A DNA stretch of 64,000 bases from Desulfosarcina alkanivorans (GCF_009688945.1 NZ_AP021874.1:1612001-1676000); one strand, 5' to 3'. Numbered from the stretch's first letter, positions 34,978 to 44,301 are shown. Made by a program: numbers and translations. The notes: generated by a model not told the origin, from the sequence alone.

Positions 34978-36294
34978 TTACTTGCTTTGCTCCAGGTTTT
35001 TAACGCCCTGGAAAATAATATCGAAAAGTTTTTCCACATCGGAGGCTTCCATACATGAAAAAGCGATGCGCAGATTCGATTCGCCCAGTGCGATCAATCC
35101 CACGCCATATCGATCCAGAAGGTGAACCCGAAGGTCTTCCGCATTGACGGTTTTGAGCCGAAGGCACATGAAATAACCGGAGTTGAAGGGATAGACCTCC
35201 CAGGCCGCGGCATACTTGGGGTCCCTGGAAACCGTCTGAATGCGCCCGGCCCTCCCCTTGAGGATTTCGAATTTTTCCTTTTTTTCACCGGGATTGTTCG
35301 GATCCTGCATGGAGTTGAGTAAAATGGTCTGGCTCAAATGGGATGCGTTGGAGATGGTGCCCCGAATGCATCCGGCCGTTTTTCGTTCCAGTGCGTCGAA
35401 AAGCGGCTCCGTCTCACCGCTGAACGTGCCCCCGTAAGTGATGAACCCCACCCGCAGTCCCCACACATAATTCTCCTTGGTGGCCCCGTCGAGTTTTACG
35501 GCCAGGATGCCGGGATGCGCACCGCAGAGTCTGGCGAAGATGGATTCCTTAAGGGTCTCCGGTTCATAGAACAGGCCGAAATAGGCGTCGTCGGTAACCG
35601 CCAGCACATAAGTCCCCGCGGCGGCAACGTCTGCCAGAATGTCAACGATGCGATCCGCTTCTGCCTCGGTAACGGTGTAGCCGGACGGATTCTGGGGAAA
35701 ATTCAGCACCACCGTGATTTTTCGATTGTCGGCCGCTTCCTGGCGGACCGCCTGTTCGAAAGCGCCGAGATTGAACCCGCCATCGGCGGTAAACAATTCA
35801 TAGTGGCGGATACGGGCATCCTTGCGCACGGAAAAGATCATGCTGTAATTGCCCCACATCATTTCCGGCAGAATGATGACATCCCCCGGACTGGTCCACA
35901 CATCGGCAAACGTGGCGATGCCATGGGTAATCCCGCAGGTTACCACCGGCAGGCTGACCGATTTACCCGCCAGGGACGGATTTTTTTCAAACAATTCGGT
36001 CTGCCACCGTTTTCGCAGTGCGGGAATCCCGAAGGACGGGGCATAGGTCAGCGACTGGCTGGGTCGGATATTGTTGATCGCGGTCATCACGCTGTCAAAC
36101 CGCATGGTCTGACCGCCTTCCTTGGCAATACCGATCGTGGCATTGATATCATTGGCTTTTTCCTTGGCTTCGGCACTCTGGCTCAAGATGCCCTTGGGGA
36201 AAAAAAGCCTTTTTCCAACATCGGAAAGCATGTCATAGACATGCGGTGCGGCTGCTTTGATGGTCTGATTCAGCTGTTCAGCTAATGGATTCAT
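34978..36294 (-). CDS. PLP-dependent aminotransferase class I/II
   Basis: The 438-residue fold-type I enzyme has NFPQNPSGYTVTEAEAD (pyridoxal ring contact region), VLAVTDDAYFGLFYE and the Schiff-base lysine in AVKLDGATKENYVWGLRVGF. The C-terminal arginine for substrate carboxylate is in ESNLRIAFSCM. It transfers an amino group between an amino acid and a 2-oxo acid; which one is not evident. GAGGAT precedes the ATG. It is coupled to the CLC gene, a pairing whose logic is unclear. Confidence 0.9.
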   Translation of the reverse strand: MNPLAEQLNQTIKAAAPHVYDMLSDVGKRLFFPKGILSQSAEAKEKANDINATIGIAKEGGQTMRFDSVMTAINNIRPSQSLTYAPSFGIPALRKRWQTELFEKNPSLAGKSVSLPVVTCGITHGIATFADVWTSPGDVIILPEMMWGNYSMIFSVRKDARIRHYELFTADGGFNLGAFEQAVRQEAADNRKITVVLNFPQNPSGYTVTEAEADRIVDILADVAAAGTYVLAVTDDAYFGLFYEPETLKESIFARLCGAHPGILAVKLDGATKENYVWGLRVGFITYGGTFSGETEPLFDALERKTAGCIRGTISNASHLSQTILLNSMQDPNNPGEKKEKFEILKGRAGRIQTVSRDPKYAAAWEVYPFNSGYFMCLRLKTVNAEDLRVHLLDRYGVGLIALGESNLRIAFSCMEASDVEKLFDIIFQGVKNLEQSK

Positions 36295-36646
36295 GGGATT
36301 TCATCCTCAACGGGTGTCATTCGGCCGCGGTTCCGACAAAAATCAAGCTGGAACGTTACGGTTCCAACGGTTTTTTGTCTGGTGCGGCAGTTGAATAGTC
36401 CGGGGCCCGGCAACCGGTATCGAAAACGAGACGATGATACGTTGACCAACATGACAAGGGGAATATCTACTTCCTGGACACGAAAAAATCAAGCAAAAAG
36501 CTCTTTAGATATCAGGAGGATGCGGTCAAGGCGGGATTCCGCCCTTTATCGGCGCGACAATGCCCGCAAACCCGACGCAAAAACCCCGCCACAACAATCC
36601 GGAGGCGGGGTCTTCGACAAATCTTCGGGAATGTCGGCAAAAAGGG
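36295..36646. other. Gap between the PxxKW gene and the aminotransferase
   Basis: This 352-bp stretch holds the PxxKW terminator and, presumably, the aminotransferase promoter. No gene is supported in it. Confidence 0.5.
36578..36611 (-). terminator. Rho-independent terminator of the PxxKW gene
   Basis: Read on the minus strand, ACCCCGCC and GGCGGGGT form an 8-bp GC-rich stem around a 13-nt loop and are followed by a run of T residues (the A-run at 36579-36583 on the + strand). It lies about 35 bp after the PxxKW stop. Confidence 0.8.
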
Positions 36647-36925
36647 CTACTTGCGAGAACGCTTGGACGCCTTCAACGGGTTGATCTTCTGCGTGTTCTC
36701 GGCCATGCTCGAGCTGACATGGGTGGCCAGGTTGCAGTTGCCGTTCTTCCACTTGGTAGCGGGCTCGGGGCAGGCGGCACAATACCATCCCGAAGCGATC
36801 TCGAGGGTACGGCTGCATCCCTTGCACTGCTCCACGATTTCATAGCACACACCACCATTGTATCCACAGCCTTTGGCTGTCATGAAGGCACATTCCATGC
36901 CTTTGCGAACCGTTGTACATTTCAT
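36647..36925 (-). CDS. PxxKW family cysteine-rich protein
   Basis: The 92-residue protein begins MKCTTVRKGMECAFMTAKGC and has 11 cysteines in its first 65 residues, including GVCYEIVEQCKGC, GWYCAACPEPATKWKNGNC (the PxxKW motif) and a basic tail. The family is known mainly from sulphate-reducing Desulfobacterota; its role is unknown but the cysteines suggest metal or Fe-S binding. GGGAGG precedes the ATG. It has its own terminator, and a mscS terminator lies just upstream, so it is a single-gene unit. Confidence 0.88.
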   Translation of the reverse strand: MKCTTVRKGMECAFMTAKGCGYNGGVCYEIVEQCKGCSRTLEIASGWYCAACPEPATKWKNGNCNLATHVSSSMAENTQKINPLKASKRSRK

Positions 36926-36954
36926 TTAAGAATACCTCCCAGTTTGGTCTGAAC

Positions 36955-36994
36955 AATAAAAAGGCCAAAAGAGAAAAGTTCCTTCGGCCTTTTC
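36955..36994 (-). terminator. Terminator of the mscS gene
   Basis: AAAAGGCC (36959-36966) and GGCCTTTT (36986-36993) form an 8-bp stem around a 19-nt loop. On the minus strand it is followed by TTTTTATT. It lies 50 bp after the mscS stop and isolates the PxxKW gene. Confidence 0.7.
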
Positions 36995-37044
36995 AAAATC
37001 TCGCGATTTGTATTCATATCAAACTGGCTTGTCAAGCACTTTTT

Positions 37045-37863
37045 TCATGAATCGCCATCATGCTGATAAACGTGAACATCACGCTGGGGGAAGGGGATGG
37101 ACACACCGTTGGCGTCAAAGGCCTTCTTGATTTTTTCGGTCAGGTCGAAGTAGACCCCCCAGTAATCTTCAACCTTGACCCAGGGGCGAACCACGAAGTT
37201 CACACTGCTGTCGGCCAATTCGGAAACAGAGATTTGCGGTGCGGGGTCCTTCAGAATGCGGTCGTCCGCGGCAATGACATCGGTCATCAGCGACCGGGCC
37301 TTGTCGATATCGTCCTCATATCCGATACCCATGACCATATCCACACGGCGGGTGCCCTTGACTGTCCAGTTGACGATGTTGTCGTCGGTCAGCTTGGCAT
37401 TGGGAACGATGACGGTCTTGTTATCGGCCGTTTTCAGCTGGGTCGTAAAAATCTGAATGGCCTCCACCACGCCGAACACGCCGGCCCCTTCGATCAGATC
37501 GCCCACCTTAAACGGCCGGAAGATGATCAGCAGAAAGCCGGCGGCAAAGTTGGACAACGAGCCCTGGAGTGCCAGGCCAACGGCCAGGCCGGCGGCACCC
37601 AGAATGGCAATAAAGGAGGTGGTCTGAATGCCGAGCTGCCCCAGGGCGGCGATGACGATGAACGCCAGCAGGCCGATATAGGCCATGTTGGACGTGAAGG
37701 AAATCAAGGTGGGGTCGACCTTGCCCTTGGTCATGACGCGCTCCACCAGCTTGCGCACCCCCTTGGCCACCCACCGCCCGATGATGAAAATCGCCAGGGC
37801 GGCAAGGACTTTCAGCCCGTAGACCGTCAGCAATTGATAGACTTTTTCAAGTATCTCTTCCAT
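37045..37863 (-). CDS. mscS: Small-conductance mechanosensitive channel MscS
   Basis: The 272-residue channel has three N-terminal membrane segments, the last being the glycine/alanine-rich pore helix GAAGLAVGLALQGSLSNFAAG. The beta domain follows (FRPFKVGDLIEGAGVFGVVE, VIVPNAKLTDDNIVNWT). Length fits E. coli MscS (286). It opens under membrane tension to release solutes during osmotic downshock. AAAGGAAT precedes the ATG. Its neighbours upstream on this strand are envelope proteins (DUF2959, OmpA-like). Confidence 0.94.
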   Translation of the reverse strand: MEEILEKVYQLLTVYGLKVLAALAIFIIGRWVAKGVRKLVERVMTKGKVDPTLISFTSNMAYIGLLAFIVIAALGQLGIQTTSFIAILGAAGLAVGLALQGSLSNFAAGFLLIIFRPFKVGDLIEGAGVFGVVEAIQIFTTQLKTADNKTVIVPNAKLTDDNIVNWTVKGTRRVDMVMGIGYEDDIDKARSLMTDVIAADDRILKDPAPQISVSELADSSVNFVVRPWVKVEDYWGVYFDLTEKIKKAFDANGVSIPFPQRDVHVYQHDGDS

Positions 37864-37962
37864 TTTAATATTCCTTTCCTGATTCTTTCCGGTTCCTGTC
37901 AGGTGGCGGCACGGTTACGCCAGTCGGCCGGCGTTTCCCGATGGCGTACCGTGAAAATCATT

Positions 37963-38652
37963 TCACATGCTTTTCACGAATGCATCCGCCTCTTTGATGG
38001 AACGGTTCATATCAGCGATCAGTGAAGACACCTCCGTCTCGATATCGGCGACCTCTTTTCTCAAAGAGCTGACCGCTTGGGCGTTCAGGTTGTGCTTCAG
38101 GTAGAGCACATAATCCCGAAGGTTGTTAAGCACCGGGTCCATAGACGCTTCCGCGCGGGCCATTGAACGCTGCAGCCGTGCAAACCGATTTCGCGTGTCC
38201 TGCAGGGAGGCGCGGCTTTTGGATTGAAGCTTCACGTTCTCGATGGTATCGATTTCCGACGCCCATTCGCTGAAAAGGTCATCGGCAATGCGCTCGACTT
38301 TGTCGATCCGGTCGCGTACGGCGTCGGCGCGCTCTTCACAGCCCTGATAATCTCCACTGAGCTTGGCGTATACGTCTTCCAGTTCATCGCCGTCAAAACC
38401 ATACAAGGCCTTGATACGTTCCACGACGGACGCAAACTGTTCAGACGCCTCGGCCTGGTCTTCGCGCACCTGTTCGACATTGTCCCTCAACAGGTGGCGT
38501 TTCTCTTTGCCCATTTTCTCCCAAACTGCATAGTAAGTACTCTGACAACCGGACAAAATGAGAAGAAAAACAATGGCCGGAATCATAAACGGCGCCCATA
38601 GAGGCATAGATGAGAATACGCGATAATTGAAAACGTTCCCGCTGTCGGTCAT
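37963..38652 (-). CDS. DUF2959 family lipoprotein
   Basis: The 229-residue protein has a hydrophobic segment ending in a lipobox LILSGC (cysteine at residue 36), then long charged helices: YYAVWEKMGKEKRHLLRDN, SGDYQGCEERADAVRDRI and NLRDYVLYLKHNLNAQAVSS. These match the DUF2959 family of periplasmic coiled-coil lipoproteins of unknown role. The ATG at 38652 has GGAG upstream; a later ATG at 38607 would give a more usual signal-peptide length but lacks a ribosome site. Confidence 0.85.
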   Translation of the reverse strand: MTDSGNVFNYRVFSSMPLWAPFMIPAIVFLLILSGCQSTYYAVWEKMGKEKRHLLRDNVEQVREDQAEASEQFASVVERIKALYGFDGDELEDVYAKLSGDYQGCEERADAVRDRIDKVERIADDLFSEWASEIDTIENVKLQSKSRASLQDTRNRFARLQRSMARAEASMDPVLNNLRDYVLYLKHNLNAQAVSSLRKEVADIETEVSSLIADMNRSIKEADAFVKSM

Positions 38653-38747
38653 GTGCGGCTCCAGGCAATTGGGTTGGACACGGCTCCCGAAGCCCGGCCA
38701 AACAGCGCCGGGCCGCAGGAACGATAGAGAAGAATGACCACCGGGCC

Positions 38748-40091
38748 TCAGTCCACCCGGGTAAACTGAACGCGTCGATTCTTTGACCGGCCGAGCCGGG
38801 TATCATTGTCGGCGACGGGTCGATCCGGCCCGTACCCCTTGGCGGAAAGACGGTCCGGTGATATCCCTTTTCCGATCAGATAATCCGCTACGGCCTGCGC
38901 CCGGCGCTGGGACAGGTCCATATTGAATGCCCGTGCGCCGGTGCTGTCGGTATGGCCTTCGACAACCACTTTCATCCGGGGATTGGCTGCCAGCCCGGCG
39001 GCAATCTCATCGAGGATCCCGTACGAAGAGGGCTGGATAGCAGCCTTGGAGACTTCAAAGTTGATATTGTTGAAGGTCCATGAAGATGCGCCGGCATCCA
39101 GAATGGTCACCGGACAGCCGGAATCGTCAACTTTCACACCGGCAGGCGTTCCCGGGCATTTGTCAAGAAAATCCGGCACGCCGTCGCCATCACTGTCCAG
39201 CGGACAGCCCGTGGAATCCACTTTTACCCCGGCTGGGGTTCCCGGGCATTTATCCAGATAATCCGGCACGCCGTCCTTGTCACTGTCCAGGGGACAGCCA
39301 ACCGCATCGACCTTCACACCGGCAGGCGTTCCCGGGCACCTGTCCAGGTCGTCGGCCACACCGTCGCCGTCGCTGTCCATCATGTCACCGATAAACACCT
39401 TGTTGACAAAGTCGGCCATCTGCTGCCCCCTGGCCAGATTATCCGCATTGGTGGCAAACCCGCAGCCGCCGATTCTGGCGATCTCATCCACCAGCCACTG
39501 TCCGCCGCCGTCATCTCCCACAAGCACGGGATAGATACAGAGCGAAGCCCCGATCTTCTCTTTGATGGCGGTTGCCGATGCGACCGGGCCCATCCCCATG
39601 TCTTTGCCGTCGGTAACGATGATCAGGGCGCTGTTCCCGTCAAGCCCGTCCAAATCGTCGGCGGCCGCGTCAATGGCCCGTTCAAGAGGACTGGTGCCAC
39701 CGGCTTTGGTAATGGTGGAAAGCGCTTTTTGGCTTCCAATCTTATCGAAGTCCCCCACGTCATCGATCAGCAGTGTACTTTTCGAAGAGAACTTGGGGTC
39801 ATGCCCGTAGGTGCGCAGCCCGCTTTTTATTCCCGCATCTGCTGGAATGGTTTCGGCCATATTGTGCACCACCGCCGTAGCGATATCGAATTTTTTCCAC
39901 TGCTGATAACCGTCATCCATGGAGGAGGAAGCATCGAGAATAACAACCACATTCTGTGTTTTCAGTGCGTGCCCGCGGGCATCGACATCAACAGGGGTAA
40001 ACGGGGGAACCGCCTGGTAGGGTGTGGCGCAGGCAGTCATCAAGAATGCAATTGTCACGACAAAAAAAAGCGTTGAAAAATTGGGTTTCAT
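38748..40091 (-). CDS. Lipoprotein with vWA domain, thrombospondin type 3 repeats and OmpA peptidoglycan-binding domain
   Basis: The 447-residue protein has a lipobox LMTAC (cysteine 21). A von Willebrand A domain follows (about 45-230) with MIDAS residues in VVVILDASSSMDDG and LIIVTDGKD. Next come three 30-residue calcium-binding TSP3 repeats (DSDGDGVADDLDRCPGTPAG and two copies), and finally an OmpA C-terminal domain (VVVEGHTDSTGARAFNMDLS, SQRRAQAVADYLIGKG). It would anchor the outer membrane to peptidoglycan while presenting a divalent-metal-dependent binding domain. GAAAGGA precedes the ATG. It lies 95 bp upstream of the DUF2959 gene. Confidence 0.93.
   Translation of the reverse strand: MKPNFSTLFFVVTIAFLMTACATPYQAVPPFTPVDVDARGHALKTQNVVVILDASSSMDDGYQQWKKFDIATAVVHNMAETIPADAGIKSGLRTYGHDPKFSSKSTLLIDDVGDFDKIGSQKALSTITKAGGTSPLERAIDAAADDLDGLDGNSALIIVTDGKDMGMGPVASATAIKEKIGASLCIYPVLVGDDGGGQWLVDEIARIGGCGFATNADNLARGQQMADFVNKVFIGDMMDSDGDGVADDLDRCPGTPAGVKVDAVGCPLDSDKDGVPDYLDKCPGTPAGVKVDSTGCPLDSDGDGVPDFLDKCPGTPAGVKVDDSGCPVTILDAGASSWTFNNINFEVSKAAIQPSSYGILDEIAAGLAANPRMKVVVEGHTDSTGARAFNMDLSQRRAQAVADYLIGKGISPDRLSAKGYGPDRPVADNDTRLGRSKNRRVQFTRVD
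39107..39376 (-). repeat. Three 90-bp TSP3 repeat units
   Basis: Three tandem 30-codon units encode DSDGDGVADDLDRCPGTPAG-type repeats, with the DNA core CCGGCAGGCGTTCCCGGGCA strongly conserved between copies. They lie within the vWA-OmpA gene. Confidence 0.8.
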
Positions 40092-40619
40092 GGCAATTCC
40101 TTTCCGTCTTCAGAGTATTCTTTGATAAGAACTTTTTCGGGAATGTGATCGAAAAAAGTGGAACAGAAAAATGAGTAAACTTTATTCAGGAACGATTGGA
40201 CCAACGCTGACAGAGCGCCAATTTTGAGGGATCGCTTTTGATACTAAAGGATCATCCGGATCTTTGCAACAGCTTTCTTCTCAGGTTTGGCAGCAGTTAA
40301 AATAATAGCCTTTGAAAAAAAATCCAGTAGTGCAGCAAAAAAAATTGGCCCGCCGTCGTTTTTCCCACAACAAGGCAGGTCCGGATCGGGACGACCGCCC
40401 ACCGGCAGCCATCTGTCCCTAAAGGGAACGATTCGCCATGAAGCCTTGCCAATCATGCCCTTTGCTCAGGTCATGCGTTTCATTGACTTTTCAAACAAAT
40501 GGGCTATTGTTGAACAACATATTAAATGCAGACTGGAGCAGGAAATGGATCCAAGGCGTCATGGCGACGATCGCACCCATCCGTTAACCAGCGAAACCAC
40601 TCAATAGAAAGCCCGAGTC
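40092..40619. other. Divergent gap between the OmpA-like gene and kdsD
   Basis: This 528-bp stretch is AT-rich near its middle and has several A-runs. It must hold promoters for both sides. Apart from the promoter listed for kdsD I see no supported gene; a minus-strand lysine-rich open frame (40244-40456) has no start signal. Confidence 0.45.
40483..40510 (+). promoter_or_regulatory. Probable sigma-70 promoter for kdsD
   Basis: TTGACT (40483-40488) and TATTGT (40505-40510) are separated by 16 bp and lie about 110 bp before the kdsD start. Both boxes are one or two bases from consensus. No other promoter-like pair in the gap is as good. Confidence 0.5.
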
Positions 40620-41612
40620 ATGATTTTAGACGAAGCACGACAAGTCCTGCAGATCGAAGCGGACGGCATCCTGAAACTGATCGACCACCTTGACCACCGG
40701 TTTGACCGGATGGTGCAGGCCATTTTAACCACCACCGGACGGGTTATCGTCAGCGGCATCGGCAAATCCGGAATTATCGGCCGGAAGATCAGCGCAACAT
40801 TGAACAGTACGGGAACACGCTCACTGTTTCTCCATCCAGTGGAAGCCATGCACGGCGACCTTGGCATGGTCTGCCCGGACGACGTCTTTCTGGCCATGTC
40901 CTACAGTGGAGAAACCGATGAGCTGAACATCCTGATGCCCAGCATTCGCAACATCGGATGCACCGCCATCGCCATGACGGGAAACCCGTCGTCAACCCTG
41001 GCCAAACACAGTGACATCGTCATTGATGTGGGCGTTGAAAAAGAGGCCTGCCCCCTGGGTCTGGCGCCGACGGCCAGCACGACCGCCCTGCTGGCCATGG
41101 GAGACGCGCTGGCCGTGGTGCTGATCAACAAGAAACATTTCAAAACCAGCGACTTCAAGCGTTTCCATCCCGGCGGTGCGTTAGGCCAGCGGCTGTCCCG
41201 CCAGGTGAAGGACATCATGTTCAGCGGCGATGCCGTACCCACCGTCACCACCGCCGCATCCATGCAGGAAGCCGTGGGGGAAATGGACCGGCAAGGCCTG
41301 GGCGCCCTGATCATTGTCGACGAAAACCAACGGCTGGCGGGTATTCTCACCGACGGCGACCTGAGACGGATGATCGCCCAGAACAAACCGGTATTCGACC
41401 AAACCCTGACAGCCGTAATGACGCCGTCGCCCCTGCATGCATTTTCACAATCCCCCGCCTTCGATGCCCTCAACCTCATGGAACAGCATGAAATCACCGT
41501 TCTGCCCATCATCGACAACACCCATCGGGTAATGGGGATCCTTCACCTGCACGACATCCTCGGAAAAGGCGAATTCAAATTCAACGGGCTCGATCCCGCC
41601 AAAACAAGGTAG
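40620..41612 (+). CDS. kdsD: Arabinose-5-phosphate isomerase KdsD/KpsF
   Basis: The 330-residue enzyme converts ribulose-5-phosphate to arabinose-5-phosphate, the first committed step to Kdo. It has an N-terminal SIS domain (VIVSGIGKSGIIGRKISATL, FLAMSYSGETDELN, KRFHPGGALGQRL) and two C-terminal CBS domains (about 205-325: DIMFSGDAVPTV, GILTDGDLRRMI). The ribosome site is weak (AGAAAG). It is followed 30 bp later by phosphofructokinase. The Kdo transferase waaA is close by on the other strand. Confidence 0.95.
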   Translation: MILDEARQVLQIEADGILKLIDHLDHRFDRMVQAILTTTGRVIVSGIGKSGIIGRKISATLNSTGTRSLFLHPVEAMHGDLGMVCPDDVFLAMSYSGETDELNILMPSIRNIGCTAIAMTGNPSSTLAKHSDIVIDVGVEKEACPLGLAPTASTTALLAMGDALAVVLINKKHFKTSDFKRFHPGGALGQRLSRQVKDIMFSGDAVPTVTTAASMQEAVGEMDRQGLGALIIVDENQRLAGILTDGDLRRMIAQNKPVFDQTLTAVMTPSPLHAFSQSPAFDALNLMEQHEITVLPIIDNTHRVMGILHLHDILGKGEFKFNGLDPAKTR

Positions 41613-41642
41613 CCCGGAGCAGCGTCCCGAGAAGGAGCGGTT

Positions 41643-42974
41643 ATGGATCAAGAAATCATCGAAACCGGCATTCAGGCATTGGGGGAGGCAAAAATTCCAT
41701 CCCCCATGTTAAAGGAGGAGCACGGCGGAATCCACCATCTCTTTGTCTCCGATGAAGACCGGGTGATGATCAATATCAAACAGGCGGCTATCCGGGCGAT
41801 GATGGCCAACGGCATCTCCCCTCCCGCCTTTGAACTGGCGGGTCCACGGCGAAAGGTGTATTTCGATGCGTCCAAACTTCGGTGCGCCATCGTCACCTGC
41901 GGCGGTTTGTGCCCGGGGCTGAACGACATCATCCGTGCCATTGTACTCGAACTGCACTACCGGTACGGCGTAAAAATCATCTACGGGGTCCGCCACGGCC
42001 TGGAGGGATTTATTCCCGAGTTCAACCACGACTTCCTTGATCTGACCCCCACCCGCGTGACCACCATCATGAACATGGGCGGCTCGATTCTTGGATCGTC
42101 GCGCGGGGCGCAGGACATTGAGCGGGTGGCGGACTGCCTGGAGGTGAACAATATCGGCATCCTGTTTATGGTGGGCGGTGACGGCACCCTCATGGCCGCT
42201 TCGAAGATTGCGGATGCCATTGCCCAGCGAGGACTTAAAATCAGTGTGGTTGGCATCCCCAAAACCATCGACAACGACATTCACCTGATCTCCCGCTCTT
42301 TTGGATTCGACACCGCCGTGGATGTCGCCCGGCTGGCCATCCAGAGCGCTCACAACGAGGCCATCGCCTACCCCAACGGCATCGGGCTGATCAAACTCAT
42401 GGGCAGGCACTCGGGCTTCATTGCCGCAACGGCAGCCCTCGCCCAGCAGGATGCCAACTTCGTACTGATTCCGGAAGTGGACTTTGACCTCGACGGACCG
42501 AAAGGTTTGATGGCCGCAATAGAAAACCGGGTGACCAGCCGGGGTCATGCGGTGGTCGTGGTGGCCGAAGGGGCCGGGCAGAAATTCTTCGAGCATGTGG
42601 ACGAACGTCGGGATCCGTCGGGCAACATCCGCCTCAATGACATCGGCCCCTTTCTAAAGGAGGCCATCAAGGCCCACTTCGCTGAAAAGGCCATCCCCTT
42701 GAACATCAAGTATATTGACCCCAGCTACATGATCCGCAGCCTGCCGGCCAATGCCAATGACAGCGTGTTCTGTGGATTTCTGGGCAGGGACGCGGTTCAT
42801 GCGGGAATGGCGGGAAAAACCAAACTGGTGATCGGCCACTGGAACAACCATTTCGTGCATTTGCCCATGGTGGCCACGGCCGGGAGAAGAAAACAAGTCA
42901 GGCCGAGTGGCAAACTCTGGACAACCGTGCTGGAATCAACGGGGCAGCCGTCGCTGAAAAATGATCCGGCTTAG
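41643..42974 (+). CDS. ATP-dependent 6-phosphofructokinase (large, TP0108/plant-PPi-PFK-like group)
   Basis: The 443-residue enzyme phosphorylates fructose-6-phosphate. It has the phosphate loop VTCGGLCPGLND, the nucleotide motif MVGGDGTLMAA and catalytic PKTIDNDIHLISRSFGFDTA. The glycine in GGDG, where PPi enzymes usually have aspartate, points to ATP as donor. The N-terminal extension places it in the long group found in spirochaetes and plants. GAGAAGGAG lies upstream. Its stop overlaps the convergent waaA stop by 4 bp. Confidence 0.92.
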   Translation: MDQEIIETGIQALGEAKIPSPMLKEEHGGIHHLFVSDEDRVMINIKQAAIRAMMANGISPPAFELAGPRRKVYFDASKLRCAIVTCGGLCPGLNDIIRAIVLELHYRYGVKIIYGVRHGLEGFIPEFNHDFLDLTPTRVTTIMNMGGSILGSSRGAQDIERVADCLEVNNIGILFMVGGDGTLMAASKIADAIAQRGLKISVVGIPKTIDNDIHLISRSFGFDTAVDVARLAIQSAHNEAIAYPNGIGLIKLMGRHSGFIAATAALAQQDANFVLIPEVDFDLDGPKGLMAAIENRVTSRGHAVVVVAEGAGQKFFEHVDERRDPSGNIRLNDIGPFLKEAIKAHFAEKAIPLNIKYIDPSYMIRSLPANANDSVFCGFLGRDAVHAGMAGKTKLVIGHWNNHFVHLPMVATAGRRKQVRPSGKLWTTVLESTGQPSLKNDPA

Positions 42975-44281
42975 CCGTGCGGTGCAGGCAGAAAGTCGAG
43001 GAGCACACGGGCGTGGCGGCGTGACGCCCCCCTGTTGGAAAACGCCGCCTGTCTGGCCAGACGGCCCAGCCGACGGGCCTCGGCCGGGTGTGTCAACAGG
43101 TAAAGGGCGCGTTCCGCCAAGTCTTGAGGGTCTTTCACGCAGATCCCGCCGCCGAAGGTCTCGAGCAGGTTTCTGGCCTCTTCGAAATCTTCCATGGAAG
43201 GCCCGAAGAGCACCGGTTTGGCCCACACGGCGGGTTCCAGGACATTCTGTCCGCCCAGGGGCACGAGGCTTGCCCCGCAAAACACCACCGAGGCCAGGGC
43301 GTAAAGGTCGCGCAATTCACCGATGGTGTCCAGGATCACCACCGGTGCCCGCCGTCCGTCCGGCCCATATCCCAGTTCGGTCCGCATTTGACAATCGATC
43401 TCCTTTTTGCGCGCCAGCGCTGCGATCCGGGCGGACCGTTCGATATGCCGCGGTGCAATAATAAACACCAGGTCGGGAACCCGCACTGCCAGACGGGTAT
43501 AAATATCGATGAGGATATCCGTTTCCGACCCGCGAACACTGCCGGCGATAAATACCGGTGTGTGGCCGTCAACGGCGTAAATCCGCTTCAAACCGTCGAT
43601 GGAAAGCGCATCCGGATCATAATCCCGGGCGTCCATTTTTACATTGCCGTTGATTTGAACGCGATGGGCCGGTGCGCCCAGGCGCATGATCCGCCGGGCG
43701 TCCGCTTCGGATATCATGCTGAAGGCATCCACCTTCTCAAGAACAGGCCGTATCAGGGGCCGGATGGTCGTATAGGAACGGATCGACCGCTCGGAGATGC
43801 GTCCATTGAGAAACACGATTTTAACGCCCTTTCGATGGGCTCTCAAAATCCAATTGGGCCATATCTCCGTCTCCATGCAGACCAGCAGATCCGGGCGATA
43901 CGCAGACAGAAACCGCCCGACGGCCCCCCACAGATCCACGGGTGCATAACGGACGACAGCCCGGTCGGCAAGAAGACTGCGGGCGTAACGCTGGCCGGTC
44001 CCGGTTGTGGTGGTCAACAGGATGAACAGTTCCGTGGGAGAGGCATCAAGGGCGTGAACAATGGTTTCGGCTGCCTTCACTTCGCCCACGGAAACAGCAT
44101 GAATCCATATTCTTGGAGGTGCGGGCGGGATGGAGCGGCAGCCCTGCAGATCGTACCCCAGCCGCTGGGCCAGAGACCGCCTTCGTTCCGGGTCTTTCCT
44201 CCCGAGGCACCAGACGGCTGGCAGGACGATCAGGCCAAGCCCGGCCCCCAGAAGAATATAAAGGAAATGGAAAAAATTCAT
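42971..44281 (-). CDS. waaA: 3-deoxy-D-manno-octulosonic acid transferase WaaA/KdtA
   Basis: The 436-residue inner-membrane enzyme adds Kdo from CMP-Kdo to lipid A. It has an N-terminal anchor (FLYILLGAGLGLIVLPAVW), the acceptor-side WIHAVSVGEVKAAETIV, FLSAYRPDLLVCMETEIWPN (the essential glutamate region), and the GT-B donor site IIAPRHIERSARI with SLVPLGGQNVLEPAVW. It starts 20 bp after the LpoA-like lipoprotein stop on the same strand and is probably co-transcribed with it. Confidence 0.95.
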   Translation of the reverse strand: MNFFHFLYILLGAGLGLIVLPAVWCLGRKDPERRRSLAQRLGYDLQGCRSIPPAPPRIWIHAVSVGEVKAAETIVHALDASPTELFILLTTTTGTGQRYARSLLADRAVVRYAPVDLWGAVGRFLSAYRPDLLVCMETEIWPNWILRAHRKGVKIVFLNGRISERSIRSYTTIRPLIRPVLEKVDAFSMISEADARRIMRLGAPAHRVQINGNVKMDARDYDPDALSIDGLKRIYAVDGHTPVFIAGSVRGSETDILIDIYTRLAVRVPDLVFIIAPRHIERSARIAALARKKEIDCQMRTELGYGPDGRRAPVVILDTIGELRDLYALASVVFCGASLVPLGGQNVLEPAVWAKPVLFGPSMEDFEEARNLLETFGGGICVKDPQDLAERALYLLTHPAEARRLGRLARQAAFSNRGASRRHARVLLDFLPAPHG

Positions 44282-44301
44282 GGTTACCGACCAGACACGG
44301 T

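Noticed and set aside
40244-40456. Lysine/alanine-rich minus-strand frame (TAAKPEKKAVAKIRMIL) resembling a histone-H1-like tail
   Set aside because: Too short, no ribosome site, and the rest of the frame is not lysine/alanine-rich; could be a relic but not supportable.
41709-42596. 295-codon open frame on the minus strand
   Set aside because: It is antisense to the phosphofructokinase, which has all family motifs.
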